Positions 36,260 through 46,836 of a stretch of 64,000 nt of DNA are shown here, piece by piece (the first letter of the stretch is position 1; each line of letters begins with the position of its first letter). Source of the stretch: Thalassobacillus cyri (GTDB taxonomy: Bacteria > Bacillota > Bacilli > Bacillales > Halobacillaceae); contig NZ_FNQR01000019.1 in the NCBI RefSeq assembly GCF_900107755.1, forward strand, positions 1 through 64,000, written 5' to 3'. The notes beneath the pieces are model-generated. The model saw only the letters and a program-made list of their open reading frames with translations, did not search any database and was not told the DNA's origin. A program made the translations under genes and the position numbers.

Positions 36260-37726
36260 ATGACAGAAAGAAGAGTGGTTATTGCCGGAACAGGAAGTGG
36301 AGTTGGAAAGACGACTTTAACCATTGGATTAATGGCCGCATTAAAGAAAGAGGGTTTAGTTGTTCAAGGATTCAAGTGTGGACCGGATTATATTGATCCA
36401 ACTTATCATACTGCTGTTACAGGTAGACCTTCACGGAATTTAGATAGCTGGATGTTAAATGAGGATATAGTTAAAGACATATTTAATAGGGGAAGTACCG
36501 GATCTGATATCTCTCTTATTGAAGGTGTCATGGGATTTTATGATGGGAAAAATCCTAGATCGAACAAAGGCAGTACTGCTGAAGTTAGTATGTTAACGAA
36601 AAGTCCCGTTATTCTTGTTATTAACTGTGAAAGTATGGCTAGGAGCGCTGCAGCGATTGTAAAAGGGTTTCAATGTCTATCTAAAGCGGTTAATGTTGTC
36701 GGTGTGATTGCTAATCGTGTGGGTAGTGAAGGGCATTTTAAACTAGTAAAAACAGCAATTGAAGAGGAATGTCATATCCCGGTTATTGGTTATTTACTAC
36801 GCGGAAACAATATTGAAATTCCTGAGCGACATCTGGGGTTAGTTCCTGCGGTTGAGCGAGGAGAACTCGAAGGTTTTTTCGAACGTCTTGGTGATTTGGT
36901 TTCGGAGACAATTGACCTCGAAAAACTACTTGAGCTTTCTGTAACAGAACCCCTCCATATCAACGGTTCCCCAACAATTTTTGCTAAAAAAGAAGAGAAA
37001 GTATGCCGTATAGCAGTTGCTAAAGATGCTGCCTTTAATTTTTATTACAAGGAAAATCTGGAGTTGTTAGAAGCAAATGGGGCAGAGCTGGTTTATTTTT
37101 CTCCTTTAGCAGGTGAAAAACTGCCAGAACCTATTGATGGTTTGTATCTTGGGGGAGGCTTTCCGGAAGAGTTCGTTAACGAGCTGGCAAGAGAAGAAAA
37201 AGTAAAGCAATCGATAAAAGAAGCAATCAAAGCTGGACTGCCAACACTTGCCGAATGTGGCGGATTTATGTATTTAGCGGAAACAATTCAAACAACCGAT
37301 CAAAAAGAATATGAAATGCTTGGTATAGTGCCGGGGAAAGTTAAGATGCAAACAAAGCGAGCCGCTCTTGGATATAGAGAAATAACAGGAATTAAAGGGA
37401 ATTTTCTATTACCAGATCACTTGAAAGCAAAGGGGCATGAATACCACTACTCAAATTTTCATTCCAATAGAGAGGTTCCCTCTGCATATGAAACGAAAGG
37501 AATGCGAGATATGAAGCGAGAAGGCTATATGAATACTAATTTAATAGCAGGATATACTCACTTTCATTTTGCTTCCTCCCCAATGATGGTTAAAAATTGG
37601 ATTCAAAAATGTAAGGAGAACAGTAGGGATAGTTCTTATGTGTCTAATCTTGAAAGCTACAAAGTTAATGGCATTTTTACTGCAACAGAACCAATCGCTA
37701 AAGGAAATGGTCTTAATGAAATCTAA
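36260..37726 (+). CDS. cbiA: Cobyrinate a,c-diamide synthase CbiA
   Basis: A 488-residue amidotransferase that amidates the a and c side chains with glutamine and ATP. The N-terminal ATPase part has the P-loop GTGSGVGKTTLTIGL, and the C-terminal glutaminase-like part has the Cys in LAECGGFMYLAE and the His in GYTHFHF. About 30 residues longer than usual at the C terminus, where it overlaps the next gene by 11 bases. Confidence 0.94.
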   Translation: MTERRVVIAGTGSGVGKTTLTIGLMAALKKEGLVVQGFKCGPDYIDPTYHTAVTGRPSRNLDSWMLNEDIVKDIFNRGSTGSDISLIEGVMGFYDGKNPRSNKGSTAEVSMLTKSPVILVINCESMARSAAAIVKGFQCLSKAVNVVGVIANRVGSEGHFKLVKTAIEEECHIPVIGYLLRGNNIEIPERHLGLVPAVERGELEGFFERLGDLVSETIDLEKLLELSVTEPLHINGSPTIFAKKEEKVCRIAVAKDAAFNFYYKENLELLEANGAELVYFSPLAGEKLPEPIDGLYLGGGFPEEFVNELAREEKVKQSIKEAIKAGLPTLAECGGFMYLAETIQTTDQKEYEMLGIVPGKVKMQTKRAALGYREITGIKGNFLLPDHLKAKGHEYHYSNFHSNREVPSAYETKGMRDMKREGYMNTNLIAGYTHFHFASSPMMVKNWIQKCKENSRDSSYVSNLESYKVNGIFTATEPIAKGNGLNEI

Positions 37727-38360
37727 CTATCCTATCGTATTAAATGTCATTGGGAAAAAGGCTATCGTTATTGGTGGTGGCACTGTTGCAGAGCGAAAAA
37801 TTATAAAGCTAAAGGAAGCTGGTGCACATGTTACAGTAGTAAGTCCTAAGGTGACAGGTTTTCTAAAAGATTGGATTATAAATAAAGAGATAGAATGGGT
37901 TAAAAAAACGTTTGAAACGGCAGATGTAAAACATGCGTTTATTGTTGTTGCTGCTACAAATGATAATGAAGTTAATTTCCAGGTTTTCCAATCTACTCAT
38001 AAAAATCAATTAATTAATATTATAGATGACCCTTATCATAGTAATTTTATTGTTCCTTCAACCTTATATCGTGGTAAATTAACAATTTCAATTTCTACCT
38101 CAGGAGCAAGCCCAGCCCTTTCAAGGAAAATTAAAAATGAATTATCGGATAAATATGATGATTGTTATGAAGAATATCTTGATTTTCTTTTTGAATGCCG
38201 CTTGAAAATTCAAGAGGAAATAGATGATACAGTGCAAAAAAGAAAGATTTTTAAAGCTTTATTAAATGAAGAATTTTTAGAGATGACTAGAAAAAGTAAA
38301 TATGAATTAAGAGAAGAGCGTTTTCTAGCATTATGGAAAGGTGTGAATAAATTACCATGA
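37716..38360 (+). CDS. sirC: Precorrin-2 dehydrogenase (SirC/Met8-like)
   Basis: A 214-residue NAD-dependent dehydrogenase that oxidises precorrin-2 to sirohydrochlorin (factor II), the substrate of CbiX. It has the Rossmann motif VIGGGTVAERKI, an early NVIGKKAIVIGG strand, and the conserved SISTSGASPALSRKIK. The ATG at 37716 follows aaaggaa by 9 bases and lies inside the end of cbiA. No ferrochelatase domain is fused. Confidence 0.88.
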   Translation: MKSNYPIVLNVIGKKAIVIGGGTVAERKIIKLKEAGAHVTVVSPKVTGFLKDWIINKEIEWVKKTFETADVKHAFIVVAATNDNEVNFQVFQSTHKNQLINIIDDPYHSNFIVPSTLYRGKLTISISTSGASPALSRKIKNELSDKYDDCYEEYLDFLFECRLKIQEEIDDTVQKRKIFKALLNEEFLEMTRKSKYELREERFLALWKGVNKLP

Positions 38361-39133
38361 ATATAGGGAAGGTATTTCTTGTAGGAGCAGGACCTGGAGA
38401 TCCAAAGCTTATTACGGTATATGGAATGGAATGTTTACAAAAGTCAGACGTGATAGCATATGATCGTCTTTTAAACAAAGAGTTATTAGATTATGCCAAA
38501 GAGGGTGCTGAACTTATTTATTGTGGTAAATTGCCTGGGAAGCATGCTCTTATTCAAGAGAAAATTCATCAGCTTTTAATTGAAAAAGCACTGGAAGGTA
38601 AATTGGTAACGAGATTAAAAGGTGGAGACCCTTGTGTTTTTGGAAGAGTGGGTGAAGAAGCGGAAATACTAGCTGAAAAAGCGATACCATATGAAATTAT
38701 ACCTGGTGTCACATCTGGCATCGCTGCGCCTGCATATGCTGGTATACCTGTAACCCATCGTGATTATGCGTCTTCGTTCACGATTGTTACAGGACACGGT
38801 AAAAAAGAAAAGGGCATGGACCATTTAAAATGGGAGGCGTTGTCAAAAGGCAGTGACACCATTGCTTTTTATATGGGAATAGGAAATTTAAATAATATTT
38901 GTAATCAACTCATTCAGCATGGGAAGGGATCCAATATGCCTGTTGCAGTTATAGAATGGGGAACAACCACACATCAACGAGTGGTAATGGGCACGCTTTT
39001 AAATATTGAAGAAAAAGTAAAAGAAGAGGAAATTAACCACCCTGCTATTGTTCTAGTAGGAGAAGTCGTTCAATTGAGAGAGAAAATAAAATGGTTTGAA
39101 GAAAACGCACAAGTCCTCCCAAATTATACATAG
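38357..39133 (+). CDS. cobA: Uroporphyrinogen-III C-methyltransferase (SUMT)
   Basis: A 258-residue methylase that turns uroporphyrinogen III into precorrin-2, the entry to siroheme and B12. Motifs: VGAGPGDPKLITVYG, RLKGGDPCVFGRVGEEAE, PGVTSGIAAPAYAGIP and PVAVIEWGTTTHQRVV. It overlaps the dehydrogenase gene by 4 bases. Together the two genes let the operon start from uroporphyrinogen III. Confidence 0.95.
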   Translation: MNIGKVFLVGAGPGDPKLITVYGMECLQKSDVIAYDRLLNKELLDYAKEGAELIYCGKLPGKHALIQEKIHQLLIEKALEGKLVTRLKGGDPCVFGRVGEEAEILAEKAIPYEIIPGVTSGIAAPAYAGIPVTHRDYASSFTIVTGHGKKEKGMDHLKWEALSKGSDTIAFYMGIGNLNNICNQLIQHGKGSNMPVAVIEWGTTTHQRVVMGTLLNIEEKVKEEEINHPAIVLVGEVVQLREKIKWFEENAQVLPNYT

Positions 39134-39149
39134 TAGAGGAGAGAGGAAA

Positions 39150-39719
39150 ATGACAATCATAGAAAAGTTAAAGAGTCGTAGAGCAATCCGAAACTATGAA
39201 ACTCGCGATGTAGAAGATGAGAAAATCATGAAATTGCTAGAAGCAGCGGTATGGGCACCAAATGATCGAATGAGGGAGCCATGGGGTTTTTATGTCGTCA
39301 AAAATGATGCAAAGCAAAAATATGAAAATTTAGCAATTGATTACTTAAAAGAACGTTTTCCAACAAAACCCCATTTAATTGAGAGCTCATTAAAAGTTGT
39401 AAAAAGTACCCCTGTCCTTATTATCGTTACCTCAGATATAGTTCCTGGCGATGAAGCATCTTCTATAGATAATGAGTATGCTGTAAGCTGTGCTATTCAT
39501 TCGATGTGGTTAGCTTCTAAGGACCTTGATTTGGGTTTTGTTTGGAGGACAAGAGGTGTGGGGCTTGCTCGTGATCGAAGATTATATGAGTTTATAGGAT
39601 CACCAGAAAACAAAAAAATAATAGGAACTGTATTCATTGGTTATCCAGATCCTGAAGTAGTAAGCAAAATGAAGGAACCGGTTCGTACGCCATTTGAAGA
39701 AAAAACAATTTGGATGTAA
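39150..39719 (+). CDS. cbiY: Nitroreductase-family FMN protein (CbiY-like)
   Basis: A 189-residue flavoprotein of the short nitroreductase type. The start has KSRRAIRNYE, followed by LEAAVWAPNDRMREPWGF (FMN phosphate and ring contacts) and, late, GTVFIGYPD. As the last gene of a B12 operon it matches the position of B. megaterium CbiY, whose function is unproven; it might supply flavin electrons or lower-ligand chemistry. It is not a clear BluB. ATG 39150 follows gagaggaa. Confidence 0.75.
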   Translation: MTIIEKLKSRRAIRNYETRDVEDEKIMKLLEAAVWAPNDRMREPWGFYVVKNDAKQKYENLAIDYLKERFPTKPHLIESSLKVVKSTPVLIIVTSDIVPGDEASSIDNEYAVSCAIHSMWLASKDLDLGFVWRTRGVGLARDRRLYEFIGSPENKKIIGTVFIGYPDPEVVSKMKEPVRTPFEEKTIWM

Positions 39720-39828
39720 TGAGGAGGATAAAGTAATAATTTTCTTTTTTAATAATAAAGTTGTGTAAAAGACAACTCATACACCTATTTTTAAATATAA
39801 CGAGCTATTGTTAACTTTAAACCATAAA

Positions 39829-39873
39829 GAAATAACCCACACTGCTCGGATAACATCGGTGTGGGTTATTTTA
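39829..39873 (+). terminator. Terminator of the cobalamin operon
   Basis: aaataacccacac and gtgtgggttattt form a 13-bp stem with a T-rich tail, about 110 bases after the last gene. Confidence 0.8.
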
Positions 39874-40161
39874 CACTATAGAGCCCCTGCTCGCAATACA
39901 AAGAGAAGACCAGTAGCAACTGGTTCTCATTAATTATTATTACCACTAAAGATTGTATATAAAAGTATGTTTTTTGGGGGTGTTCTCCTAAGATATTTAT
40001 TTGTCAAGGACGTTTAATTTAATTCAAAATCGTCGTGTTGAAATTATACAAAATTGCTCCGACCCTAAAAACTCTCCTCTAATAAAAAGAAGCTGGTGAT
40101 GTTCTTGCATGGGATATCCTTGTTAAATTCAAGTATTCCTACAAAACAGCATGAAAACGAA
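39874..40161. other. Gene-free A+T-rich stretch
   Basis: I see no gene, RNA or repeat here apart from a small hairpin (gaccagtagcaactggttc near 39909). It opens a decayed region that runs to 42.1 kb. Confidence 0.4.
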
Positions 40162-40332
40162 CTACTCTCGGGTTGTACCATAATCTTTAATAGTTATCTT
40201 TATATCGTAGTCAATTGATATTTCACTAAAAATTTCATCCCAATCCTCTTTTACTTTTTCCCAAGACTTAGGATAATGGATTCTTAGGCTCTCCCCAAAG
40301 CCAAGGACATCTACCTGGAAATTCTGTTGTGT
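40162..40332 (-). pseudogene. C-terminal fragment of a Ger(x)C spore germination protein
   Basis: The minus strand is open for 56 codons before a TAG at 40162. The segment reads NFQVDVLGFGESLRIHYPKS, then WEKVKEDWDEIF and further to DYDIKITIKDYG. This is the C-terminal signature of Ger(x)C (GerAC-type) lipoproteins (xDVFGFGEAxHRKYPKxW). Only the last domain edge remains; no start or signal peptide is present, and the integrase remnant begins 20 bases upstream. It is a gene fragment. Confidence 0.6.
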
Positions 40333-40351
40333 TTAGCTTTCTTGATTCTCA

Positions 40352-41171
40352 TTATTCCAATTTAAATGAACAGATCGCTCGCTTTTTCGATTCAAAGTTA
40401 ATATGCGTATACACCTGGGTAGTGGCAAGCGACTCATGCCCCAAGAACTCCTTGAGTGTTCGGAGATCTACTTTATCACCCTTTCCGTTTTTGGATTGCT
40501 GCAAAAGCAGCGTGGCAAACGTATGCCGTAAATGATGAAGGGAAAAACGGTGAGGTGGGAGACCAGTCTCTTTTAACACCCGTTTAAAAATGAAATGAAG
40601 GCCTCTCAGATCTAGCTTTTTCCGAGTCTACTCAAGAAGACAGGTTCCTCAGGATGCACTTGGCATGTATCCAACGATGCTTTGTATGCTTTGAACAAAG
40701 GCATCATCATGGAATGAAGGGGGAGGGGGGTTCTTTTTTCCTTTCCCATAGATCCGTATCGTTTCCTAATAAAAATTAAGTTGTTCCCAGGTTAAATCGA
40801 CCAATTCCTTTCGTCTCATTCCCGTGGTTGCAAGCAGTTTGAGCATCGTCTGGTTCCGCAGGGCCAAAGGATGGCTATCCCGTTCTAAAAAAGCAAAGAG
40901 TTGTCTGACTTCTTCCATTTTCATGTAGCCAGGGAGCTTGGCATCGGTTTTAGGAGTCTTGATGCCAACCATAAAGTTGTTATCCATCAGTTTTTCCTTC
41001 ACACAGTAGTTACTAAATCATTTTAAACTGGAATACGTCATTGCATGGTCCTGGGTTTGCTTTGTTGATGCAGCATATGATCCTGGATAAAACGCCGGAC
41101 AATTGAGGAGAGTAATTTTGTTCGACTTCTAAATAAAGCAGAAAATCATCCATCGCTTGCTGGTATTGCAT
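40352..41171 (-). pseudogene. Decayed tyrosine recombinase (XerC/D-like integrase)
   Basis: From an ATG near 41171 (MDDFLLYLEVEQNYSP) the frame shows SAM-like and catalytic parts: TTGMRRKELVDLTWEQL (first catalytic Arg), HHLRHTFATLLLQ (His-x2-Arg) and FLGHESLATTQVYTHI (catalytic His and Tyr). The copy is broken: part of the N-terminal domain is lost, stops lie at 41013 and 40766, one frameshift sits in the G-run 40719-40730, and a second near 40618 restores the frame. The missing LHSMMMPLFKAY-type segment is still readable between the frameshifts. Confidence 0.85.
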
Positions 41172-41241
41172 AGGTTAACGAGCTCCAAGTCAACCAGCTG
41201 TTATTGAAACGGGTTCGGAGATTATCCGGTCGGTATCAATT

Positions 41242-41278
41242 ATTATCAGGAACTGGAGAGGGGGAAGTTCCTGATAAT
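41242..41278. repeat. Perfect 13-bp inverted repeat next to the recombinase remnant
   Basis: Two 13-base arms around an 11-base purine-rich loop (ggagagggggaa-like), without a T-run. It could be a protein-binding or recombination site, or a hairpin in a lost transcript. Confidence 0.6.
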
Positions 41279-41870
41279 GAATATTATAGGAAGTCAGGTA
41301 AAAAACTTATGTTATAGTTAAGTTTTATTCTAGTTAACATAATACTTATTATCGGAAGTTATATAAGGAACAGCGATTTTGTCTCAATAACTAAGTATAC
41401 TTAAGACAGTGAGATGAGATTTAAAATTAAGTGAAAAACTCCAAATCATTTCTGCTTTAATATCATTGTACATTTAGTTTTTAATTCAACTTGCTGTTGC
41501 TAATTAATATCAAAAAAATAAGCTAACATTATTTCTTTTGACATCTTTCTTCATTCTAACTTATTTTTTATATGCTCTATGATAGTTAGATCTTCTTAAT
41601 CATCAGATTCTGATAGCGCTTATTAGTGCTTGCTATTAACTGATTAATTTACCCTGGACTGGTTATATCTTAATATCACATTGCTCCTATACGATCATTA
41701 TTGTATGATGGTTTTCTGGTGCTTCTTTGCGTCAGCTATGTTTGAAAATTTTATTCGTATTTCCCTCCCTTTTCTAAACCTACATAATAATTAAGCAAAT
41801 GAATTCCTCATATATATCCCTACTGTCAAGGGTTTTCACTTGCGTTAAGGATAGTTTTTTTATTTTTTGT

Positions 41871-41890
41871 TTTCGGAGTTGCTACTAAGT
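41871..41890 (-). repeat. 20-nt dispersed repeat, second copy
   Basis: tttcggagttgctactaagt is the exact reverse complement of 2320-2339. In both copies, read in this orientation, aaggata lies a short distance upstream, so the similarity may extend imperfectly. Confidence 0.6.
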
Positions 41891-42117
41891 ATGAAGAGCG
41901 AGTTGTTTGAAGAAAGTTTGATGGTTAGTTTTGCCAGGCTTTTTTCAAAACCAATTTCTCCGCTTTTCCTTATATAAACTGCGTGGTGGTGTTGGGAGTC
42001 CGGTTACTTCATGCTGTCCTTATAGGTTGTTGCCTCCCTGGGAATCCTGCAATATGATCTGCTTTGTTGCTTCTCCTACTATGTAATTCCAAATTTCGAC
42101 AAAGCTTTCACAAAAGA

Positions 42118-42150
42118 AAGCTGACCGGAGTTTTTCATCCGGTCAGCAGG
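42118..42150 (-). terminator. Terminator of the sqd operon
   Basis: On the minus strand gctgaccgga and tccggtcagc enclose a short loop, followed by a T-rich tail just after the sqdX stop. Confidence 0.7.
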
Positions 42151-42161
42151 ATTAACCTGAA

Positions 42162-43325
42162 TTATTCAGTTACTTTCACTTTTCCCTCTTTCGGGGCATT
42201 CACTTGGTTTTTTTGAAAGACTTTCAGTGTTTGATAGTAAAAATCAAGGATCTGTTCTGATGGCTTCTTCCAGCTGAATTTTTCTGCTTCTTTCCTCGCA
42301 TTAATGCTCAGCTGTTCGTGCAAGTCAGGGTCTTCTATTTTTTCTATGGCACGGATCAGACTATCTGTATTCTCATTTTCAAATAGCAGTCCCGTACGTC
42401 CATCTTCCACTTGTTCCATTGTCGGCCCGCTTTTTGCAGCAATGACCGGCAGCCCTGATGCCATTGCCTCTAAAATGACTAACCCTAAAGTCTCTGTCAC
42501 GGATGGAAAGATGAATGCATCACCTGATGCGAATGCCTGTGACAACTCTTCTGCATGAAGGAATCCGGTGAACGTAGTGTTCGTTCCTTCGAAAGTTTTT
42601 TCCAGCTGATCACGGACAGGACCATCACCTACGATAGCTAAGGAAATGTCACTTCTCCTTTCTAACAATGGCTTCAGCTTATGGATTTCCTTCTCAGGGG
42701 CCAATCTGCCGACAAACACTAAAAGTTTGTTATCAGGCTTTCCACCTGAAAGACGCTCACGCATTTCCCGGTTCTGATAGCTTGGATGGTACTTTTCAAT
42801 TGCCACACCACGATCCCATACATGGACGTTTGGAATCTTTTTTTCGATTAATTCTTTCTGGATTGCTTTTGATGTACACAAATTCAAGTCTGCGTAGCTA
42901 TGCAGCTTCTTGAAATACCACCAGACCAATGGTTTAAACGGATAAAGACGATAGTAATCAAGATATTTCGGTACATGGGTGTGATAAGAAGCAATTAATG
43001 GATAACCTAATTTACTGGCATAGTATACGCCAGATACACCGACCAGCGCAGGGTTTACCACGTGGACGAGGTCTGGCTGATGCTTCATCAGCAGGTCCTT
43101 CACCTTTTTTTGAGGCATTGAAAACTCCCTGGACCTGTAGAAAGGCATCTTGGTCGTTTTGACACCTTCCACAATCGCACCTTCATATTCCTTCACGCCA
43201 AGGTCAGGGGCGATAACTATGACTTCGTTATTTTCTTTTTGTAGATGTTTGATAGCTTCTTTAAGTCTAGTCACCACTCCATCTGTGGAGGGCAGGAAGG
43301 TTTCAGTTATGATTGCGATTTTCAA
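42162..43325 (-). CDS. sqdX: Sulfolipid synthase SqdX (GT4 glycosyltransferase)
   Basis: A 387-residue GT-B glycosyltransferase that would move sulfoquinovose from UDP-sulfoquinovose to diacylglycerol at the membrane face. It starts IAIITETFLPSTDGVVTRL and has HVVNPALVGVSGVYYA, SYHTHVPKYLDYY, LNLCTSKAI, VWDRGVAIEKYHP, VFVGRLAPEKEI and FPSVTETLGLVILEAMA, the set seen in cyanobacterial SqdX. The TTG start is 9 bases after aaggag and 12 bases after sqdB, so they form an operon. General GT4 family is certain; the SqdX call rests on motif order and the neighbour. Confidence 0.87.
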   Translation of the reverse strand: MKIAIITETFLPSTDGVVTRLKEAIKHLQKENNEVIVIAPDLGVKEYEGAIVEGVKTTKMPFYRSREFSMPQKKVKDLLMKHQPDLVHVVNPALVGVSGVYYASKLGYPLIASYHTHVPKYLDYYRLYPFKPLVWWYFKKLHSYADLNLCTSKAIQKELIEKKIPNVHVWDRGVAIEKYHPSYQNREMRERLSGGKPDNKLLVFVGRLAPEKEIHKLKPLLERRSDISLAIVGDGPVRDQLEKTFEGTNTTFTGFLHAEELSQAFASGDAFIFPSVTETLGLVILEAMASGLPVIAAKSGPTMEQVEDGRTGLLFENENTDSLIRAIEKIEDPDLHEQLSINARKEAEKFSWKKPSEQILDFYYQTLKVFQKNQVNAPKEGKVKVTE

Positions 43326-43337
43326 AACGGCGGCTCC

Positions 43338-44504
<1,167 letters not shown>

Positions 44505-44690
44505 TCATCCTTATCATTACTCCATATTAGAATAACATTCTTTCCAGATAAAATGGTAATGATATTATATTTAAAATTTGTTAAGGAATTTTTAACTCCT
44601 TTACCGATTAACCCTATACCCTATCTAAATTATTATTCAAACCTGTTCTACTTAAACCCCCCCTTCTAACAGGAATTACCACCCTTCCAT

Positions 44691-44719
44691 TTCAATATCG
44701 GTTCAATATCAGGTATAAT
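44691..44719 (+). promoter_or_regulatory. Sigma-A promoter of acsA
   Basis: TTCAAT, a 17-base spacer and TATAAT, about 50 bases before the acsA start. A good match for the vegetative sigma factor. Confidence 0.65.
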
Positions 44720-44767
44720 TGAAAGTAGAACATTCAGAATATTCTTGGTTTAAAGGAGGAAATAATT

Positions 44768-46726
44768 TTGATTTCACAACAGCCTGCCTGGACACCTACA
44801 GAAGAACAAAAGCAAGCCACAAGACTCTATCAATGGATGCAAAAACATGGTTTTGAATCCTATGATGAATTTTATCAGCAATCGATTGAGGATATCTCCT
44901 GGTTTTGGGAGGAAGCAGTCAACGAGCTTGACGTGGAGTGGTATGAGCCATACTCAGAAACCCTCGACTTATCAAAAGGAATCAAATATCCCCACTGGTT
45001 TGTTGGAGGAAAAATAAATGTTGTTCATAATTCCCTTGATAAGTGGGCAATGAATCCAGCAACCAAAAATAAAGTGGCCCTTTATTGGGAAGGAGATAAC
45101 GGAGATACGGAAACTTTTACATTTGATAGCTTATATAGAAAAGTAAATGCCTGTGCCCATGGGTTAGAGAAACTGGGCATTAAAGAAAAAGACGTAGTTA
45201 CCATCTATATGCCGATGCTGCCAGAGACTTTGATAGCGATGCTTGCCGTTTCAAAGATTGGTGCCGTCTTCTCCCCTGCTTTCTCAGGTTATAAAGCTGA
45301 AGCGATCGCTACCAGGGTAAATGCGTCTGAATCGAAAGCTATAATTACAGCTGATGGTTTTTATCGCCGAGGTAAAGTAGTTCCGATGAAGGAAGAAGCA
45401 GATCGTGCAGCTGAACAATGCGCAACTTTGGAACATATTGTGGTAGTTGACCGTGCTGGACGCAATATTGAATGGGACGACAACCGCCATGTCGACTGGA
45501 ATGTTTTGCTCGAAAATGAAAACGATTACAAAACAAAGGAAACTTACGCTCACGATCCCTATATGATCATCTATACTTCAGGGACTACCGGTAAACCGAA
45601 AGGAGCCCTTCACACCCATGGCGGCTTTCCAATAAAGGCTGCATTCGATGCGGGAATATGTATGGATGTCACTCACAAGGATACTTTATTCTGGTATACA
45701 GATATGGGATGGATGATGGGACCGTTTCTTGTCTATGGAGGATTAGTGAACGGTGCTTCGATCGTTATGTTCGAAGGTACACCGGATTATCCGGAACCGG
45801 ATCGTTTATGGGAACTTGTCGACCGGTATACCGTGACGCATCTTGGTATTTCCCCTACACTGGTCCGCTCGTTGATGAAGCATGGGGAGAGCTGGATTGA
45901 AAAACATAACCTCTCTTCATTGAAAATGATCGGTTCCACCGGGGAGCCATGGAATCCTGAACCTTGGCGCTGGTTATTCGAACACGCAGGGAACTCCAAA
46001 ATCCCTATTTTCAACTATTCAGGCGGCACAGAAATTTCCGGTGGGATATTCGGCAATGTTTTAGTGAAACCAATCAACCCGGTCTCCTTCAATGCTGCTC
46101 TGCCAGGGATGGATGTCGGGGTATATGACGAACATGGTAACTCAGTCAAAAACGATGTAGGTGAACTGGTTCTTCGTCAACCATGGGTCGGTATGACTAA
46201 AGGCTTTTATAAAGAGAATGACCGTTATGAAAAAGCGTACTGGAGCCGCTTCAAGGATACATGGCTCCATGGTGACTGGGTCATCCATGATGAGGATGGT
46301 TTTTATACCATCACAGGCAGGTCTGATGATGTGCTGAACGTAGCAGGAAAAAGGCTTGGCCCTTCGGAAGTGGAGTCGGCACTCGTCGAACATGAAGCTG
46401 TTGTAGAAGCTGGAGTTATCGGTGTCCCCCATGAAGTCAAAGGACAGGAAGCCATCGGTTTCGTTGTTTTACGTCCTGATTATGAAAAATCCGAAGAACT
46501 AATCAAAGATATATGCCGGCACCTTAATGAAAAATTAGGAAAAGCATTGGCCCCTAAGATCGTCCATGTCGTGCCCGACTTGCCGAAGACCCGGAATGCC
46601 AAAGTGATGAGGAGAGCCATTAAATCCGCTTATTTAAATAAAGATTCTGGAGATTTGAGCGCCTTAGAGAACCCGCATGCTGTGGATGAAATTCGGGCTT
46701 TAGGCAAATCCGCTTCGTTATCTTAA
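44768..46726 (+). CDS. acsA: Acetyl-CoA synthetase-like AMP-forming acyl-CoA ligase
   Basis: A 652-residue ANL-superfamily enzyme that adenylates acetate or a short acid and transfers it to CoA. The N-terminal extension (WFVGGKINVVHNSLD) is typical of acetyl- and propionyl-CoA synthetases. Motifs: YTSGTTGKPKGALHTHGG, NYSGGTEISGG, GDWVIHDEDGFYTITGRSDDV and a C-terminal acetylatable Lys region KTRNAKVMRR. The TTG start lies 9 bases after aaaggagg. Substrate may be acetate, propionate or acetoacetate; the acetate call is by overall likeness. Confidence 0.85.
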   Translation: MISQQPAWTPTEEQKQATRLYQWMQKHGFESYDEFYQQSIEDISWFWEEAVNELDVEWYEPYSETLDLSKGIKYPHWFVGGKINVVHNSLDKWAMNPATKNKVALYWEGDNGDTETFTFDSLYRKVNACAHGLEKLGIKEKDVVTIYMPMLPETLIAMLAVSKIGAVFSPAFSGYKAEAIATRVNASESKAIITADGFYRRGKVVPMKEEADRAAEQCATLEHIVVVDRAGRNIEWDDNRHVDWNVLLENENDYKTKETYAHDPYMIIYTSGTTGKPKGALHTHGGFPIKAAFDAGICMDVTHKDTLFWYTDMGWMMGPFLVYGGLVNGASIVMFEGTPDYPEPDRLWELVDRYTVTHLGISPTLVRSLMKHGESWIEKHNLSSLKMIGSTGEPWNPEPWRWLFEHAGNSKIPIFNYSGGTEISGGIFGNVLVKPINPVSFNAALPGMDVGVYDEHGNSVKNDVGELVLRQPWVGMTKGFYKENDRYEKAYWSRFKDTWLHGDWVIHDEDGFYTITGRSDDVLNVAGKRLGPSEVESALVEHEAVVEAGVIGVPHEVKGQEAIGFVVLRPDYEKSEELIKDICRHLNEKLGKALAPKIVHVVPDLPKTRNAKVMRRAIKSAYLNKDSGDLSALENPHAVDEIRALGKSASLS

Positions 46727-46794
46727 CCAATGCAGAAAAGAATGTGGAGATTGAGAGTCAACGAGATCATTATGCCTTGTGATGTTATCCTCAC

Positions 46795-46830
46795 AAAAAA
46801 GGTCCTGACCACTTTACTGGTTCAGGACCT
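46795..46830 (-). terminator. Terminator between acsA and the metalloprotein gene
   Basis: ggtcctga(a)cc arms flank a short loop at 46801-46829. A run of T on the minus strand (aaaaaa at 46795-46800) favours use by the minus-strand gene; it may serve both. Confidence 0.7.
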
Positions 46831-46836
46831 TTCCCA

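Larger units (their letters stand above)
41172..42117. other. Gene-free stretch with a 13-bp inverted repeat and a 20-nt repeat copy
   Basis: No intact gene. A perfect 13-bp inverted repeat (attatcaggaact and agttcctgataat, 41242-41254 and 41266-41278) lies just before the recombinase start. Bases 41871-41890 are the reverse complement of 2320-2339. The segment 41890-42110 has scattered open frames on the minus strand that I cannot assign. Confidence 0.5.

Noticed and set aside
39150-39719. BluB (lower ligand synthase)
   Set aside because: Short nitroreductase pattern without the typical BluB start; the CbiY position in the operon explains it better.
40329-40535. Plus-strand open frame of 68 codons
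   Set aside because: It is the shadow of the minus-strand recombinase remnant, whose His-x2-Arg and His-x-Tyr motifs are clear.
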